The notes under the pieces: model-generated
Database searches by the model: none
Seen by the model: the letters and a program-made list of their open reading frames with translations, nothing else
What the model was told of the DNA's origin: nothing
Part shown: positions 12,694 to 23,559 of the stretch, one piece after another
Position numbering within the stretch: position 1 is the stretch's first letter
How the letters are laid out: every line of letters starts with the position of its first letter
Program-made: the position numbers and the translations under genes
Source of the DNA: Favolaschia claudopus
Lineage: Eukaryota; Basidiomycota; Agaricomycetes; Agaricales; Mycenaceae
NCBI GenBank assembly: GCA_037176885.1
Contig: JAWWNJ010000022.1
Coordinates: forward strand, 1,364,001-1,428,000
Direction: 5' to 3'
DNA: 64,000 nucleotides

Positions 12694-14527
12694 TCAAAAC
12701 AATTCTGGATGCATTTGTCTAGCTAATACCAAAGCCTGCGTCCACAAATTTGCAACCTCCGCATCTTCCACAGCACCAAAGAGAGGACCCAGCTGGGCGT
12801 CCATCTCTTCCATCTCCAATGGCGACAGCGGACCAATTGGCGGATCAACCAACACCTCGTTGAGTTGGTCTGCAGGAGGTGGACCGATACGACCGATCCA
12901 AGAAGTTGTGCCTTCGTCGACTGTGTTGTTCTCCTGGCGCGACTCAAGGAGACTCTCATCGTGCAAACCTTCCCAGTCCACCCCGTACACCTCCAACTCC
13001 TCGTTTGTCATAGGCTCTTCAGCCACGCTCGTTCCTCGCACGCCATGCACCAACGAGTCGAATCCAAACATGTCTATTGGGCTCCGGTTTGGCCCGTCAC
13101 GCATGCGGATCTGGTGGTGGTTCCACGACTCTTGAAAGAATTCGAGCTGTCTGTTGATTTGATCCAAAAATAAATAATGTAAAAGCCAGATGTGAAAAGA
13201 ATTGTTGATATCGAGGCCGTGATGGAGCTCCAAGAGAATGAAGACATCGGCCCAGGTGGCGCCAATTTGAGCCGTAACATCCACCCATAACCGTTCAATC
13301 CGAACATTATGTACGCTTCTGTAAAATCTGTGTCAGTTCTACCCTCGACGAGCAATCAAAGCACGAACCTGCCCCAAAGATATGATCCTCTGCCCTCTCC
13401 ATGTAGAGCGACCATGTACGCCGCAACTAGAAGATTCTCCACCCCGTGGTCTCCACGCATGCGGGATGGAGCTAGATAAATAGCTGCTGCTGCCAAAAAT
13501 AAATCTAAAACAGTCTGAGCGCGGTTGTTATCGCTTGCGCGGAGACCTGTAATGAGCCGAGAATATCCGTCTATGAAGCCATGAATGACAATTCGCCAGC
13601 GGATCAGTCCTAGTATAAAAGATGAGAAAATCGAGAGATGAAGTCACAGATATCTCACCGTGCTGCCCGTCATGGTGCCAAAGTGAATTGGGGCCAGGAA
13701 CATGGTAGGTGCGTCTCCGTATAGTGATTCTTTCGAATACACGATGAACAGGATCGATTCGGATGAGAGACTGTCTGATCCTCTCTCTCGGGACGTGGTG
13801 ACCGAGTCGCCGCAGCATACCATCTAACATAGTTACACCCGCCCTTCGGTAGTGCCGCCTCAGACTAATGAGTAGAGCGTCGAGGTCGTCTTCAGATATG
13901 GTAGAGAGAGGTCCGGTATATGACATTAGATTGGGGGCATCAACTTCCTGCTCCTCGTCGTTCTCTTCAGTGTCGTTTACCCGGTGGGCAGCTGCGAGTG
14001 GGGCAGGTTGCTGACGAGGGGCAGCTATGCCATGCTCGAGCAGAGCATATCTAACTGTGCGGCGGCTGACTCCCAGAAAGCGAGCGATGCTAGATGTAGA
14101 TCGCAGCGAATAAGCCCAACGAAGAAAATCGGGGTCAATCTCGATGGAGGGTCTGCCTCGAGAGCCAGTATGAACAGTACGGACTACGACAGGGTGGCCA
14201 TGGTGGGACCGATCAACAGCATCTTGGTATTGTAGTCTTATATCATTTTGCATTGCTGCTCCGTTTTGCAAGATGAGAGTGATTTCTTCTTCAGGAAAAA
14301 TACCGTGATACTACAGACAATTCTCAGAGCCAATGCTAGACTGCCTCAGACGTTCACCCTACCTCGTCTACCAGTCCAAGGTATTGCTCCAAGTCGTCGC
14401 CGAGTCTCCAGAGAACCATGGCATCCGCAGAATTGGCTATAGCCTCATGAACCCTGCTTTCATAGCGATGATAATGTTGTCGAAAAGCATTCAAAAGCTC
14501 TTGAGACGCCGCCCCAGAAAGCGCCAT
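12694..14527 (-). CDS. rve-type integrase/transposase (rva_4-like core domain), intact
   Basis: Four exons (14527-14363, 14310-13659, 13609-13369, 13318-12694) give 560 aa with every phase consistent. After a helical N-terminus comes a DNA-binding region, RSTSSIARFLGVSRRTVRYAL, which reads as a helix-turn-helix. The catalytic core follows: first Asp in LWHHDGQHG, FIDGYSRLITG, second Asp in RGDHGVEN, and Glu in VRIERLWVDV, the DDE order of retroviral-type integrase folds. The C-terminus is acidic and ends QALVLARQMHPELF. A head-to-head partner starts 98 bp away. This family is multicopy in Agaricomycetes; I place it in the integrase core group from memory of the motif order. An uninterrupted coding frame with all three acidic residues suggests recent activity. 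Confidence 0.8.
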
Positions 14528-14624
14528 AGTAGTAAAGCAGAGAGATAGTTCACCGGGCCGGACAAGCACACGATACATGTGACTCGAAACAAAACCAAAC
14601 AAACCCTCGTTCCTTCGTGCTTCA
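14528..14624. promoter_or_regulatory. short bidirectional promoter between transposase and partner gene
   Basis: Only 97 bp separates the two divergent start codons, so both genes must share control sequence. No clear TATA box is visible. Transcription starts inside the opposite gene are possible. Confidence 0.45.
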
Positions 14625-16054
14625 ATGACAACGATGGCGACGGGTGGTCTGCCACCCGCCGAAATTGTTTCCTGCACTGTCGTTGCTCTCCCAGATGGTT
14701 CCTCCCATTTCGATTTGGAGTCGCACGACTTTTTAAACCTTTTTGTCACTGGGCAAGCCATTGCATTATATCCTGAAGATTCCGACTCTTCGTCCATTCA
14801 ACTATCGTCCCTGGTGGGCTCCATTCTTTTTCAGGTTCAAAATCTATCAAATTCCCATTCGGAATTGCCCATCCTCCTTTACAATATCCTTTCGAACCCC
14901 CATCTTCGTCCTCATATGCAAATTGCTACGACTTCAATCCCGATATTTGACAGTCGGAAGAAAAATCCGGGATATGGCTACCGTAGCCTTGGTTCATTCC
15001 ATCAGTTTCTTCCTCCATATTCTACCGAACGGTGTATTGACTCAGTTGCCCTCGACAGGGCGTGGGGGGAGATGCCCGAAATCTTTACTTACAAAAGATG
15101 TCTTCGAGCAGTTGGTCTCCGATCCTTTGCAAAACACTTTATTCTTATTCTGTCCAACCTCCACGAGCAACTCTCACCCGAATTCGACCTCAGCTTCCTT
15201 CCATCACTGCCTCCTGCATTGCCAGACGAAGCTTCGACGTCTTATTCTGCTTCGCAATCATTTGCTACTGAAGCTCCAATTGCTCGAGATGTCGGGTACT
15301 CGATTGACAATGGTTAGCTCCTTGTTTGAATTTTTTTATAAAGCCAATCTAATCACATTCATTCCGCTCAGCTTATTCTTCTTCCGACCTGTACTTTCCC
15401 CTCAATGGGTCATCGCCTTCAGCAGCAACAGTTTCCGATCTACCTGACCTCCCCTCGCCACCCACCCTCCCTTCCTTTCTGCCCGCCCAACCCCTACTTG
15501 CCGACTTCTTGCGTTCTCCGGAAATCACAGATAATGTCGGTGTAGCCTTTATTCTACAGAGGGCTGGATTTACAGACGACGAGATAACTCGAGGCCATCA
15601 CCAAGAGTCGGGGACACTATGGGGCATGATTCGAAATCACCATGACGCATGCGAGATAGTTTCATGGTTTGGGCTCTCCGTTGTGAAGCAGGACAGTTGC
15701 GTGAAGTTTAACGGAGGCAGGAAGCTCACCACAGCAGATGTGGTCATTGAGCTTGGCTGGAACCCTAGCACCTTCGCCAAAAAATCCAAAGCTTATCGCA
15801 AGGCGAAGGTTCTTGCTCGCACACGTTCCTGGAGAAATTCGCCCCCCGCCTTCGCGTCTTCGCTGACCGCCCATACTACATATGTATTTTGGCGAGCCGT
15901 CAGGTCAATGTTTGGCCCCACCGGATTCTGTGATCAGCCTTTTCCTCCCAGAAATGATGCCCTCAGCAGCAATGAGGAACACCGTGCATCTACTCTGTCG
16001 CAGAATGAACTTTACAGCAAACTGACCCAACTCGCAGCCTACCTATCTCGTTGA
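14625..16054 (+). CDS. hypothetical protein divergent from the transposase
   Basis: Two exons (14625-15312, 15372-16054) with a 59-nt intron give 456 aa. I do not recognise it. The N-terminal 220 residues look folded (for example SLVGSILFQVQNL, RSFAKHFILILSNL), then a Ser/Pro-rich linker (about residues 225-275), then a basic C-terminal domain with GVAFILQRAGFTDDEITRGH, SGTLWGMIRNHHDACEIVSW and WNPSTFAKKSKAYRKAKVLARTR. The basic stretch could bind nucleic acid; that is inference. Its head-to-head position 98 bp from an intact integrase suggests it belongs to the same mobile unit, like accessory proteins of other two-gene transposons. An ordinary host gene next to an insertion is the alternative. 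Confidence 0.65.
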
Positions 16055-17633
16055 TTCTGGTCATCAACTCTTCCCTTCCGTCCATTTCACCCTCTGCTGT
16101 TGTATGCTTTCGCTTTGTTGTCCACCTTCCCCTATCTCCGTCTACCCCAGCTATCCTCCCATGTTTTCAACTCTCGCATCCTGCCTTGCACACTTAATTC
16201 ATTTGTATCCGTTTGATCCTCCCCTAAATAATCTCACCGTACTGTATTTACGAATGTACTTCAATGCAATTCGGCACTGACAAGGTGCACAACAAGTTAT
16301 TCTGTAACAAACAGAAGATGATTCACTTAGATTAATCAGGGTACAAAGGTTCTTACAGAAACACCGTCACCATCGCCGCTCCATCCACCGCACCCTCCTT
16401 CCCCACCTTTCTGCCCTCTCCTTTCCTCTCCACTCCCCACCCAACCGTCAACGCCCCTCCCCCGCATCAGTCACCTCTGCTCTCATCGACAGCAGAACTG
16501 CATCCACAGACAATGTCGACGTCGTCTCGCAGCGCAGCGCCGACCACACGCTATAAACTCGCGTAAGCTCTTTCGTTCCTGCCAACGAGAGAAACGGATA
16601 ATTCACCTGTAGATAGGTGCAGACGACAAAGTCCAGTTGCAATCGATTCGGCCACGCAAAGGAAGCAAGGCGGGGGAGGAAGACTCGGAGTGGCGCGGCA
16701 CAGGGTGTTTGATGTACGCGCGCGTGTTCGTGGGGGAGGCGGAGGTGGGCAGCGAGAAATGAGACAATGCCCATACTTTCACAAGAGTGCCACCATCCCC
16801 TCATCGACCCATCACACTCCCGCCCTCCCGTCTTGTCTTCTTCGCACAACCTCGGTGCTTGACTCAACACTCTCAACTCTGCCCCAGCGACTGCCGCCCT
16901 CATTGCCCCACCAACCTTGTCTCCAACAACATCGCCATCGTCGTCTTGGGGGGGACCAACTTCAAAATCTACCGCTACATCAAAACAAGCTAAGTTCTTC
17001 CGTTTTCTTGAATGAGACTAGTAACTCACCTATTTCAACAGACCAACGTGCCGCCAATTCGTGTAGGTTCGTAGACGAGGGGAAGGGAAGGGGAGACGCT
17101 GTGGCGGCTCTACGTGAAAGCTGAGCTGGAAGCGAGACCTGTCAGAGAAAGGAATCAAGGAAAATAAACCGAGACCGCACCTTTACCCATATATGGACTG
17201 CGACGAAGGCAGCGTGGAGTCACCGAGTGGTACTTTTAGCAGCGGGAGGTGTGGGTAGGACGAGTGGAAGGATCGGAAGAGAAAGACAGTGGCATCGGGA
17301 GGCGGGATGAGGTCCGTCATTCAGCGCTGGTGATGGTGATGTAGACGAGCGCTGCGGCGGTGAGTCAGAAGCTGGGCTGGTAGTCTTCTACGTTGTGTTG
17401 TATGTGAATTTTCGGATCGAATAGCGACCGTGGTGGTGGATTGAAGGGCGCGTCAGTAGAGCCAAAAAAGAGCATAGAAAAATTTGCAAGTTGTTGGGAT
17501 GTTTATCTGTATTGTTGTGAGGTGGATTGGAGGGCGTGGACTGTTTGAGAAGAGTGCTGAGTATTGGTTGTGAGTGAGAAGGTGGACAACGACGATAAGA
17601 TGAGCCATAAAAGCAGAGGAGAGAGAGTGCGTG
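16055..17633. other. gap with short C/T-rich and G-rich stretches, no assignable gene
   Basis: About 1.6 kb. A C/T-rich run lies near 16365-16450. Overlapping ORFs at 16448-17124 on both strands are biased by composition; one minus-strand frame (LPRLASFAWPNRLQLDFVV) and one plus-strand frame (MSTSSRSAAPTTRYKLA) look partly protein-like, but I could not join either to a family. Confidence 0.3.
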
Positions 17634-17825
17634 TCACAAACTGTCACAGTGAGGTCGGAATCGTGACCCGCAAACATTGGGTTATGGGGCCTCAAATTTC
17701 AAGAGAAACATATGTTGAAAAAATTCAGGAGTGTAGAACAGTCTACAAAGAATACAAGAAAAATGTAACCAAGGATTTGTTCCCAGAATTGATCGCGTTG
17801 TGAGGCCTAGAAAAATGGTACTCTA
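17634..17825. repeat. dispersed repeat A, copy 1
   Basis: Shares with 21716-21905 and 30228-30420 the order: GTCACA palindromic start, GGTTATGGGGCCT, TTCAAG..GAAAC, AAAATGTAACCAAGG and a final GTTGTGAGGC/GATGTAACAAGGC-type end. It is the most diverged of the three copies. It lies about 275 bp beyond the 3' end of the minus-strand AT-hook gene. Confidence 0.65.
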
Positions 17826-18100
17826 AAACACGAACATACTCGCCAAATGCTCGCTCCAGAAGGGTTCGGTGCGTGGTAAACACAGGGTGAATGTTTTGCG
17901 TAGAATAAAAGTACCATTCCCATTAATAGAGCTAGTAGATACACTATGTGGAATCAGTCAGTGATTCGAGAGAGGCAATGCGGAGAATTTGTATGCTGTA
18001 GATAGCAAATCGAGTTCTTTTCAAACCGAACTGCGCCCAAGAGTCAGGCTTCAAGACTAAGGAAGTCATCAAGTGAGTTTGTAGATTGGTATTATTTCTG

Positions 18101-20047
18101 CTAGGTAAGACGAATTCGCTTGCTACGACGCGGACCATCCTCAGGGATTTCACTTCCCAACAGCTCATCGTTCTCTTGCTCAACACAGACTATAGGGCGT
18201 ATAACCCTTGCCTGGGCCTCCTTCGTAGCAATTCTGGCCTTCGTGTCAGTCTTGCGAGGGCGCCCAGGCAGTCCCGTCTTATCCTGGAAAAGGTGAGTCA
18301 GAAAAACTGGTGAGATTGACATTGCACAGACTTTACGTGGGCGGCCGCGGTGTACTAAGAGCTTGGCTTGCTCTAAATCTACCTTGTTATTCACTTGTTC
18401 ACGAAACGACGCCCTTCCCAATGTAGTCGCAAAACCAGCATTAGTTACATCACTCAGCATCGGCTCCTGAAATCTGTGAGCCACAGACAAATCGCACCCA
18501 TAGAGACTAATGCCAAACCTCGACTCGTGTTTTCCAGCCATTGGGAACCTGAGCCTTGATGATATGGTATCGGTTGGTGTTGCTTGCGGGGAAAAAGCGC
18601 ACGGGGACATCCTTCCATTCGTTGCTTAAAAGCGTAACTGGCTTGGTATACAGAGTCCCTGGAAGCATTTCAGTTGGCTTGTTGGCAAAGAATGGTAAAG
18701 GAGTCTGAGAAGCGCTACCAATTATGTGCTCTGGATCGAATAGACCGTTCACAAGATAAAGGTTGTATAGGTCCTGACGAACCCGTACCGATGTGCGACG
18801 GTAGACTGGCACATACGAAGAGAAGAAATTGCGGTCGGATGTTGTGTTGAACGCGAAGGGATTGATGGAGTTGGTTCGACCAGCACATGCTTTGAGGTAT
18901 TGAGGGGACTCCCAGCGAGCCATGAAAATCGGGAGATGGGTGCGGAGGCGAGAAAAAGATGCCTCGTCGGTGCATAGAACAAAGCTGGGAGTGTCAGGAT
19001 GAATAGCGACTTCGTAGAGGAAGTCATTGGCCAAATGTTTTCCAATGCCACCACCAGGGCCCTTCGCCTCAGTGAGAACATCCACAATGCATTTTGTCTT
19101 GCGTTTACCCGACTTCACAACACCGTCGCGCCAATGGTCCAGGTATGCTAAAGCTTCGGGGAGCTCAGACACCCAGTCAGGGCCGCCAGGGAACGCCTTC
19201 CAGAGGCGAGACTTCCACATCTGATAAACAAGAGTCAGCTGCTGCAAGATGTATTTCGAAAAAGAAACAATACATCTGAGCCAGGGATCAAATCGTCTTG
19301 AGTGACCACAGCCGACGAGCTGAGGACACAGAGGCGAATGAGCCGGCTGGAGTCGCAAATTACGAATGCGGTGTTGGCAGTCACAACGGCCGCGAATACG
19401 TTGACAATGGGGTCTTCCAGGTGGCGGGCACGATCACGAAATCTTTCCGGCAAATCAAAGCTCCGCATGAGGGCGGCTTTATCGCAGTCCTCATTGGGAC
19501 CATCAATACAATTCCAAGGTGCAACCAGTGAGCGGTAATCGACCACTTTCATAGGGATAATGGTTGCCTCGAGCCCGAGGTGACACACCACTACATGCTA
19601 AGAAAATAAGGTAATGCAGGGGAGACGACGTTTGACCGATCCAATTAACTCACAAAGCCTGCAGCAAGAGCAAGAGTTTTGCCACGGACGGCAACATGAA
19701 CGGGTCCAGCCTTGAGTTGGTGTTGCGCAAGATAGGCCCAGTCGGCATTTTCAGGAACGCGGACACGGTCCCATTCGTTTTCGTAGTACCGGAGATTAGG
19801 GAGAGGCTCTTGAGATTCAAGGTAGTCCCCGCGATCTACGGTGAGCGTCGTATACGATTTAACATTCGTTCCCACTGTAAACGACCTAGGCAAAATCTCG
19901 AGGTGGCCTAAAAAGACATTCGCGTGGATTCCATATGAACGAGACAATCTTCGCACCTTCAGGCCAGTCCTGAGAGATTTTGGCCTCGTCGCGTAGAGCC
20001 TTCTCAATTTCATGCTTCAAAGCCTTTGCTATGTCAGATTCAGGCAT
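18101..20047 (-). CDS. hypothetical 562-aa protein with C-terminal AT-hooks
   Basis: Six exons (20047-19957, 19907-19654, 19597-19274, 19220-18519, 18466-18332, 18283-18101) join in phase to 562 aa. I do not recognise the main domain. The N-terminus is a charged helix (AKALKHEIEKALRDEAKI); the middle has LVAPWNCIDGPNEDCDKAAL, VFAAVVTANTAFVIC, SRLWKAFPGGPDWVSELPEA and RKTKCIVDVLTEAKGPGGGI. Near the C-terminus two AT-hook cores, HRGRPRKD and PGRPRKTD, are separated by only a few residues, and the protein ends RRSKRIRLT. It therefore probably binds AT-rich DNA in the nucleus. A dispersed repeat lies just past its 3' end, as it does for the HECT-like gene at 30.6 kb, which hints at a shared element. 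Intact. Confidence 0.7.
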
Positions 20048-20442
20048 TGTCGACGCGTCGATGTTGTGGAAGAGAGAGACACGACATGTCACAACAAGTC
20101 ACATGAAATGGCCGTCTACAACAGTCTACAACCCTCTACAACCCCAATCTCAGCTCTTACACCCGGGCCGTTCTTTATTAATCACTTACTGACAAACTGG
20201 GACTCATCCCGCACATATCTCGTTTTATTCAAATTCATAGTTACATTGTGACTGCATCACTCTACGCTACCGACTTTATATCGTCTCGACTCGCCTCTCC
20301 GCCGCCAACCTCGATTCTATCTGCCTCCTGCCGAAGCACCTACGTGCATCAATCTTGCGCTGCGCTGTTCTTGCCTTTCTCAAGTCCTTTCTAAGCGCGA
20401 ACATCGGCAGCAGACGCGAAAAAACCGTGAAGGCAGCTCGCC
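20048..20442. other. short gap upstream of the AT-hook gene
   Basis: Holds the presumed promoter of the 562-aa gene (minus strand) and the 3' flank of the SUB2 fragment. Short direct repeats of TCTACAACN occur near 20115-20145. Nothing else supported. Confidence 0.35.
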
Positions 20443-21000
20443 TCAGCTTGCGGTAGCGTCAGCACGGTCGATGTGATCAGGGAGTTCAGGTACGGCGACT
20501 GTGAACGGTGACTGAATCGTTGCCATGACTTGCTGGTCTGTCTCTGACGCGACGAAAGTCACTGCAAGACCCTTGGTACCGAACCGACCTGCATGACTAT
20601 AAGCTTCTCTTCGTATCCGATCCTGAACACACTCACCCGACTCGGTGGAGGTAGCTGTCAGCATCAGGCGGGCAGTAGTGATTCATGACAATGTTGACCC
20701 GCTCCACGTCGATGTCCGCGACCGAAGATATCAGTGGCAACCAGTATACGCTTCTCGAATGCTTAATCACACAACACACGACATACCGCTCCTCCTGTGC
20801 AAGGCCCGAATGAATACTGATACTCGGGAAGTTGCAAGAGACCAATAGCTTGTCGAGCTCGTTCGCCCGCGCCACAGACTGGACAAAGATAACAACCTAT
20901 AACAGTAGGTCAATATGATGGTCATTCACTGAGAAGCAAGAACCGACCTGGTTGAATTCCAACGAATCTGTGAAAATGTGCTCATCGAGACCGGGAGAAA
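20443..21000 (-). pseudogene. SUB2: fragment of a SUB2/UAP56 DEAD-box RNA helicase (C-terminal domain)
   Basis: Minus-strand translation gives, in order, [82 protein letters not shown] and SETDQQVMATIQSPFTVAVPELPDHID. These are the helicase motifs IV to VI and the tail of Sub2, an mRNA export and splicing ATPase. The pieces need two intron-like gaps. The motif V region is garbled ([15 protein letters not shown] where GRGID should be), and nothing upstream of 21000 continues the N-terminal RecA domain. So this is a truncated, decayed copy and a functional SUB2 should exist elsewhere. Confidence 0.8.
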
Positions 21001-21304
21001 TAGCGGTGTGACAGCGGCCGACAGGCGATGAAGATGTCGACAAGGGCGGTGGCGAGCGGCGAGAAATTATATCTCGCTAACGTCTACCGGGCTGCGGTGG
21101 TGCCGGGGGAGGACCTCAGGGCGTTGTCCGGTGCAGTAATTTCGGAGCGTTGGAGGCGCGACGGCGTAGGGAGCGCGGGTCCACTGGACAAAGATAAAAA
21201 GAAAAAAAGTCAGCGCCGAAAATCATGCTCGACGTGTCAGCGCGGGTGTCTCAACACCTACGGTGGTGTCGGGAACACCAGAGAGCATCGTTTGGTGTCG
21301 GGAA

Positions 21305-21390
21305 GACGTGGATGAGGCAGAGACGTATTAGCCGGAAGATTCAAGTGTCTGAGGTGCTTTGCCGCGAACTCGAAGCACGAAGCAAATTAA
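21305..21390. repeat. degenerate copy of 22550-22640
   Basis: GTGGATGAGGCAGAGACGTA followed by TTAGCCGGAAGATT and TTTGCCGCGAA.. GCACGAAGC matches the segment at 22550-22640, where the minus-strand frame is open. Here the frame carries a stop. It marks a second, older copy of the same ORF. Confidence 0.6.
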
Positions 21391-21715
21391 AATCAAGGCA
21401 AGTTGAGACAGCGAAGATTTTGAAATTCAAGTTGAAGAATGCTGTAAGACAAGTCAAGCAGCAGTTCAAAATTGATTTGAATTGTAGACTCTGGACAAAT
21501 TTTGAGTCTCAAGGTAGACCTACCTTCTAAGGTACTAAGCAGAGCAGTCTTGGAGCAGTCTGAGAATTGAGTTGATCGAAAATTGTTGAGTTGGCGCAAG
21601 ACAGCAGATGTGATATTGATAGTTGAGGGCAGCTAGGAGTCGTCGCATGTAAGATAGAACTAACTCTCCGTTTGAGTCGCACTTGCGGTTTTGTCGTCAA
21701 GGTTGTGGAATGTAG

Positions 21716-21905
21716 GTTGTCACGTATGTCACATTGTGTGACAGAAAGGCGCCGTAAAACTTGAGTTATGGGGCCTTAACATTCAAGGGAAACTCATGCT
21801 GAAAAACTTCATAGGTATAAAAGATTGTAAGGACTACAGAGGAAAAATGTAACTAAGGCATCGGGCCCAATATTGACGATGTAACAAGGCTTCGGAAATG
21901 GGTGT
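21716..21905. repeat. dispersed repeat A, copy 2
   Basis: Very similar to 30228-30420: both have GTCACATTGTGTGAC-type palindrome, AGAAAGGCG, GAGTTATGGGGCCTTAACAT, CAAGGGAAACTCATGCT, CTACAGAGGAAAAATGTAA and GGCCCAATATTGACGA. Homology continues upstream to about 21600 (TTTGAGTCGCACTTGC). Confidence 0.75.
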
Positions 21906-21962
21906 CTCGGGTCTGACGCCCCGTTCAGCAATCAGACTTGCGTCGAGCAGACAGCCCCGTCG

Positions 21963-22013
21963 GAGATTTGATTCAACGAGGAGATTTGATTCAACGAGGA
22001 GATTTGATTCAAC
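21963..22013. repeat. 18-bp tandem repeat, three copies
   Basis: GAGATTTGATTCAACGAG repeats three times with period 18, the last unit ending AACGTTC. Short and perfect apart from the edges. Confidence 0.85.
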
Positions 22014-22107
22014 GTTCAGTTTTGTGATCGAGGCCGAGAGAAGTGAAGGAGGCACAACACAGCGACTTGAGAATTTGAAGCTTATGAAAAGCGAAAGTCC
22101 GCAAATG

Positions 22108-22445
22108 AGTGATGCTCTTGTATTTGGTAGGGATGTTGCGGAGGGATACAGGGACGCTGGGTGCAAAAGCTATTTCAAGTGGATTGTGGATGATCTCTGC
22201 GAGTCTGAGAACTATTCTCAATTAGCGAAACATTTGAATTGGGAGATGCAACGAAACTCACTCTTTGTGATCCTCGATTTGACGCTTCCACTGTTCCCGT
22301 TCCTTGTCGCGTTCAGGATCATCATCTTGAGTGTCCTTGGCCTTGAGCAGGACACAACCGGCGTCCTCGGTCTCATCCGAGGTCCGTGATAGCACGGTGA
22401 AGCTTCTTGAGCTGGAGAGCAAATACGTTGGTGCTGCCAGTGACT
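22108..22445. repeat. dispersed repeat X, copy 1
   Basis: Matches 29751-30085 and in part 29115-29280: TTGTATTTGGTAGGGATGT, GAGTCTGAGAAC, TTAGCGAAACATTTGAATTG, GTGATCCTC, CTTGAGTGTCCTTGG and AGCTTCTTGAGCTGGAG. On the minus strand one frame reads VLLKAKDTQDDDP and REQWKRQIEDHKE-stop, so X probably contains the 3' end of a coding sequence. Confidence 0.7.
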
Positions 22446-22462
22446 TGTCTGCTGGATTGCTT

Positions 22463-23081
22463 TTACGATCGAACAGGGCGGAAGACGCAGACCAGACGAT
22501 CCGTCTGTGGTGGAGGAGAGGGTGAAGGTGGAGGATGCCATGGAGTTTGCGGAGGAAGAGGTGGATGAGGCAGAGACGTATTCGCCAGAAGATTTGGGTG
22601 TCGGAGGTGGTTTGCCGCGAAGCACGAAGCGAACGGGATCGTCCTTCCGATGATCGAAGAGCTGGCGACCAGCGGTATCACGCGACGGGGACGGACTTGC
22701 CTTTGGGGCGCTGCGCATAGGGATTGGATCTCGGTCGGGATTGAGCAAACGACAAGGATGAGCAGAGTGCTTTGCGGAATGGCGAGTGGGAGAAGCAGAG
22801 ATCTTGAGACGGCGAGAAAAGTCGTCAACATCTGCGTCCGTCTGTGTCATTTTGCTGTGGACCGGAAACCACTGGCTGCGGATTCGGATGCTTGCGAGCC
22901 GTTGGAGGCTGTGGCTGCGGCAGTTCCTTGCCTCTCTCTGGTCGCTCCCGGACACGGGTAGACTAGAATGGTGGATGTTACTCGGTGAAGTAAAATATTT
23001 CGCGGCGGAAAAGACGGACTCTGTTTTGGCTGCGTAGTCAACAACTTCGAGATGAATGGTGCAGGCGTCCGGGTGACTCAA
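22463..23081 (-). other. possible coding remnant of a repeat-associated gene
   Basis: A long minus-strand frame with a disordered, Ser-rich composition: TQTDADVDDFSRRLKISAS, DDPVRFVLRGKPPPTPKSSG, then a Ser/Thr run. The segment at 22550-22640 recurs at 21305-21390, so this is part of a repeated gene rather than a chance ORF. I recognise no domain. Its 3' end runs into repeat X. Intact gene structure could not be established. Confidence 0.35.
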
Positions 23082-23403
23082 ATAAACAAGTCAGAATGAC
23101 TGAGAGAAAGAATAGGAGCGCCACGCACCTGTGTTCCACAGTTTTTGAGCGTGTTGGTGTCAGACACACTCAGCGTGTGTTTAGCGGACAACGCCGTCGG
23201 CGGCGCGATTAGGAACCATCGAACCGGTGTGCGTGAGCGGACGCGTCGCGTTCGGAAGCGACGGATCGGTGATGGGTTTGGGGTGTGAGGACGTGTTATA
23301 TCCGTGCCGGAAAGAAGGAAGAAGGAAGAGGGAGAGAGGAGGTAGGTTCCGGTCCGAGACGCAAGGGAGGAACAGAAGAGATGTCGAAGTAGAATTCGGG
23401 ATA

Positions 23404-23445
23404 GGTCGAACCCGGAACTACGGATATCAAAACCACTACACCACA
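23404..23445 (-). other. tRNA-like pol III A-box/B-box pair
   Basis: On the minus strand TGTGGTGTAGTGGTTTTGA (A-box-like, D-arm) is followed about 30 nt later by GGGTTCGACC (B-box-like, T-arm). The spacing leaves no room for an anticodon arm, so this is not a functional tRNA but may be the head of a tRNA-derived SINE. Confidence 0.4.
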
Positions 23446-23559
23446 GGTAGATTAAGGATGAGTGGGAACTGTCAGCCTACACGAGAGGAACACAAGGAGG
23501 GAAGACAACAAGGGCGGCTAGAACCCGCAGGCTGGTGGAAACCGATTCGCAATAGGACC

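Noticed and set aside
12865..13173. Plus-strand ORFs opposite the transposase
   Set aside because: Antisense shadows of the well-supported minus-strand integrase exons.
14743..15447. 234-codon plus-strand ORF overlapping the transposase partner gene
   Set aside because: It is a second frame over the same DNA; the chosen frame splices cleanly at 15313-15371 and continues to 16054.
16448..17124. Overlapping ORFs on both strands as a gene
   Set aside because: No joinable exons or motif; apparent 28-nt introns are too short to trust.
23404..23445. A functional tRNA gene
   Set aside because: A-box to B-box distance is about 30 nt with no anticodon stem, and no acceptor stem pairs.
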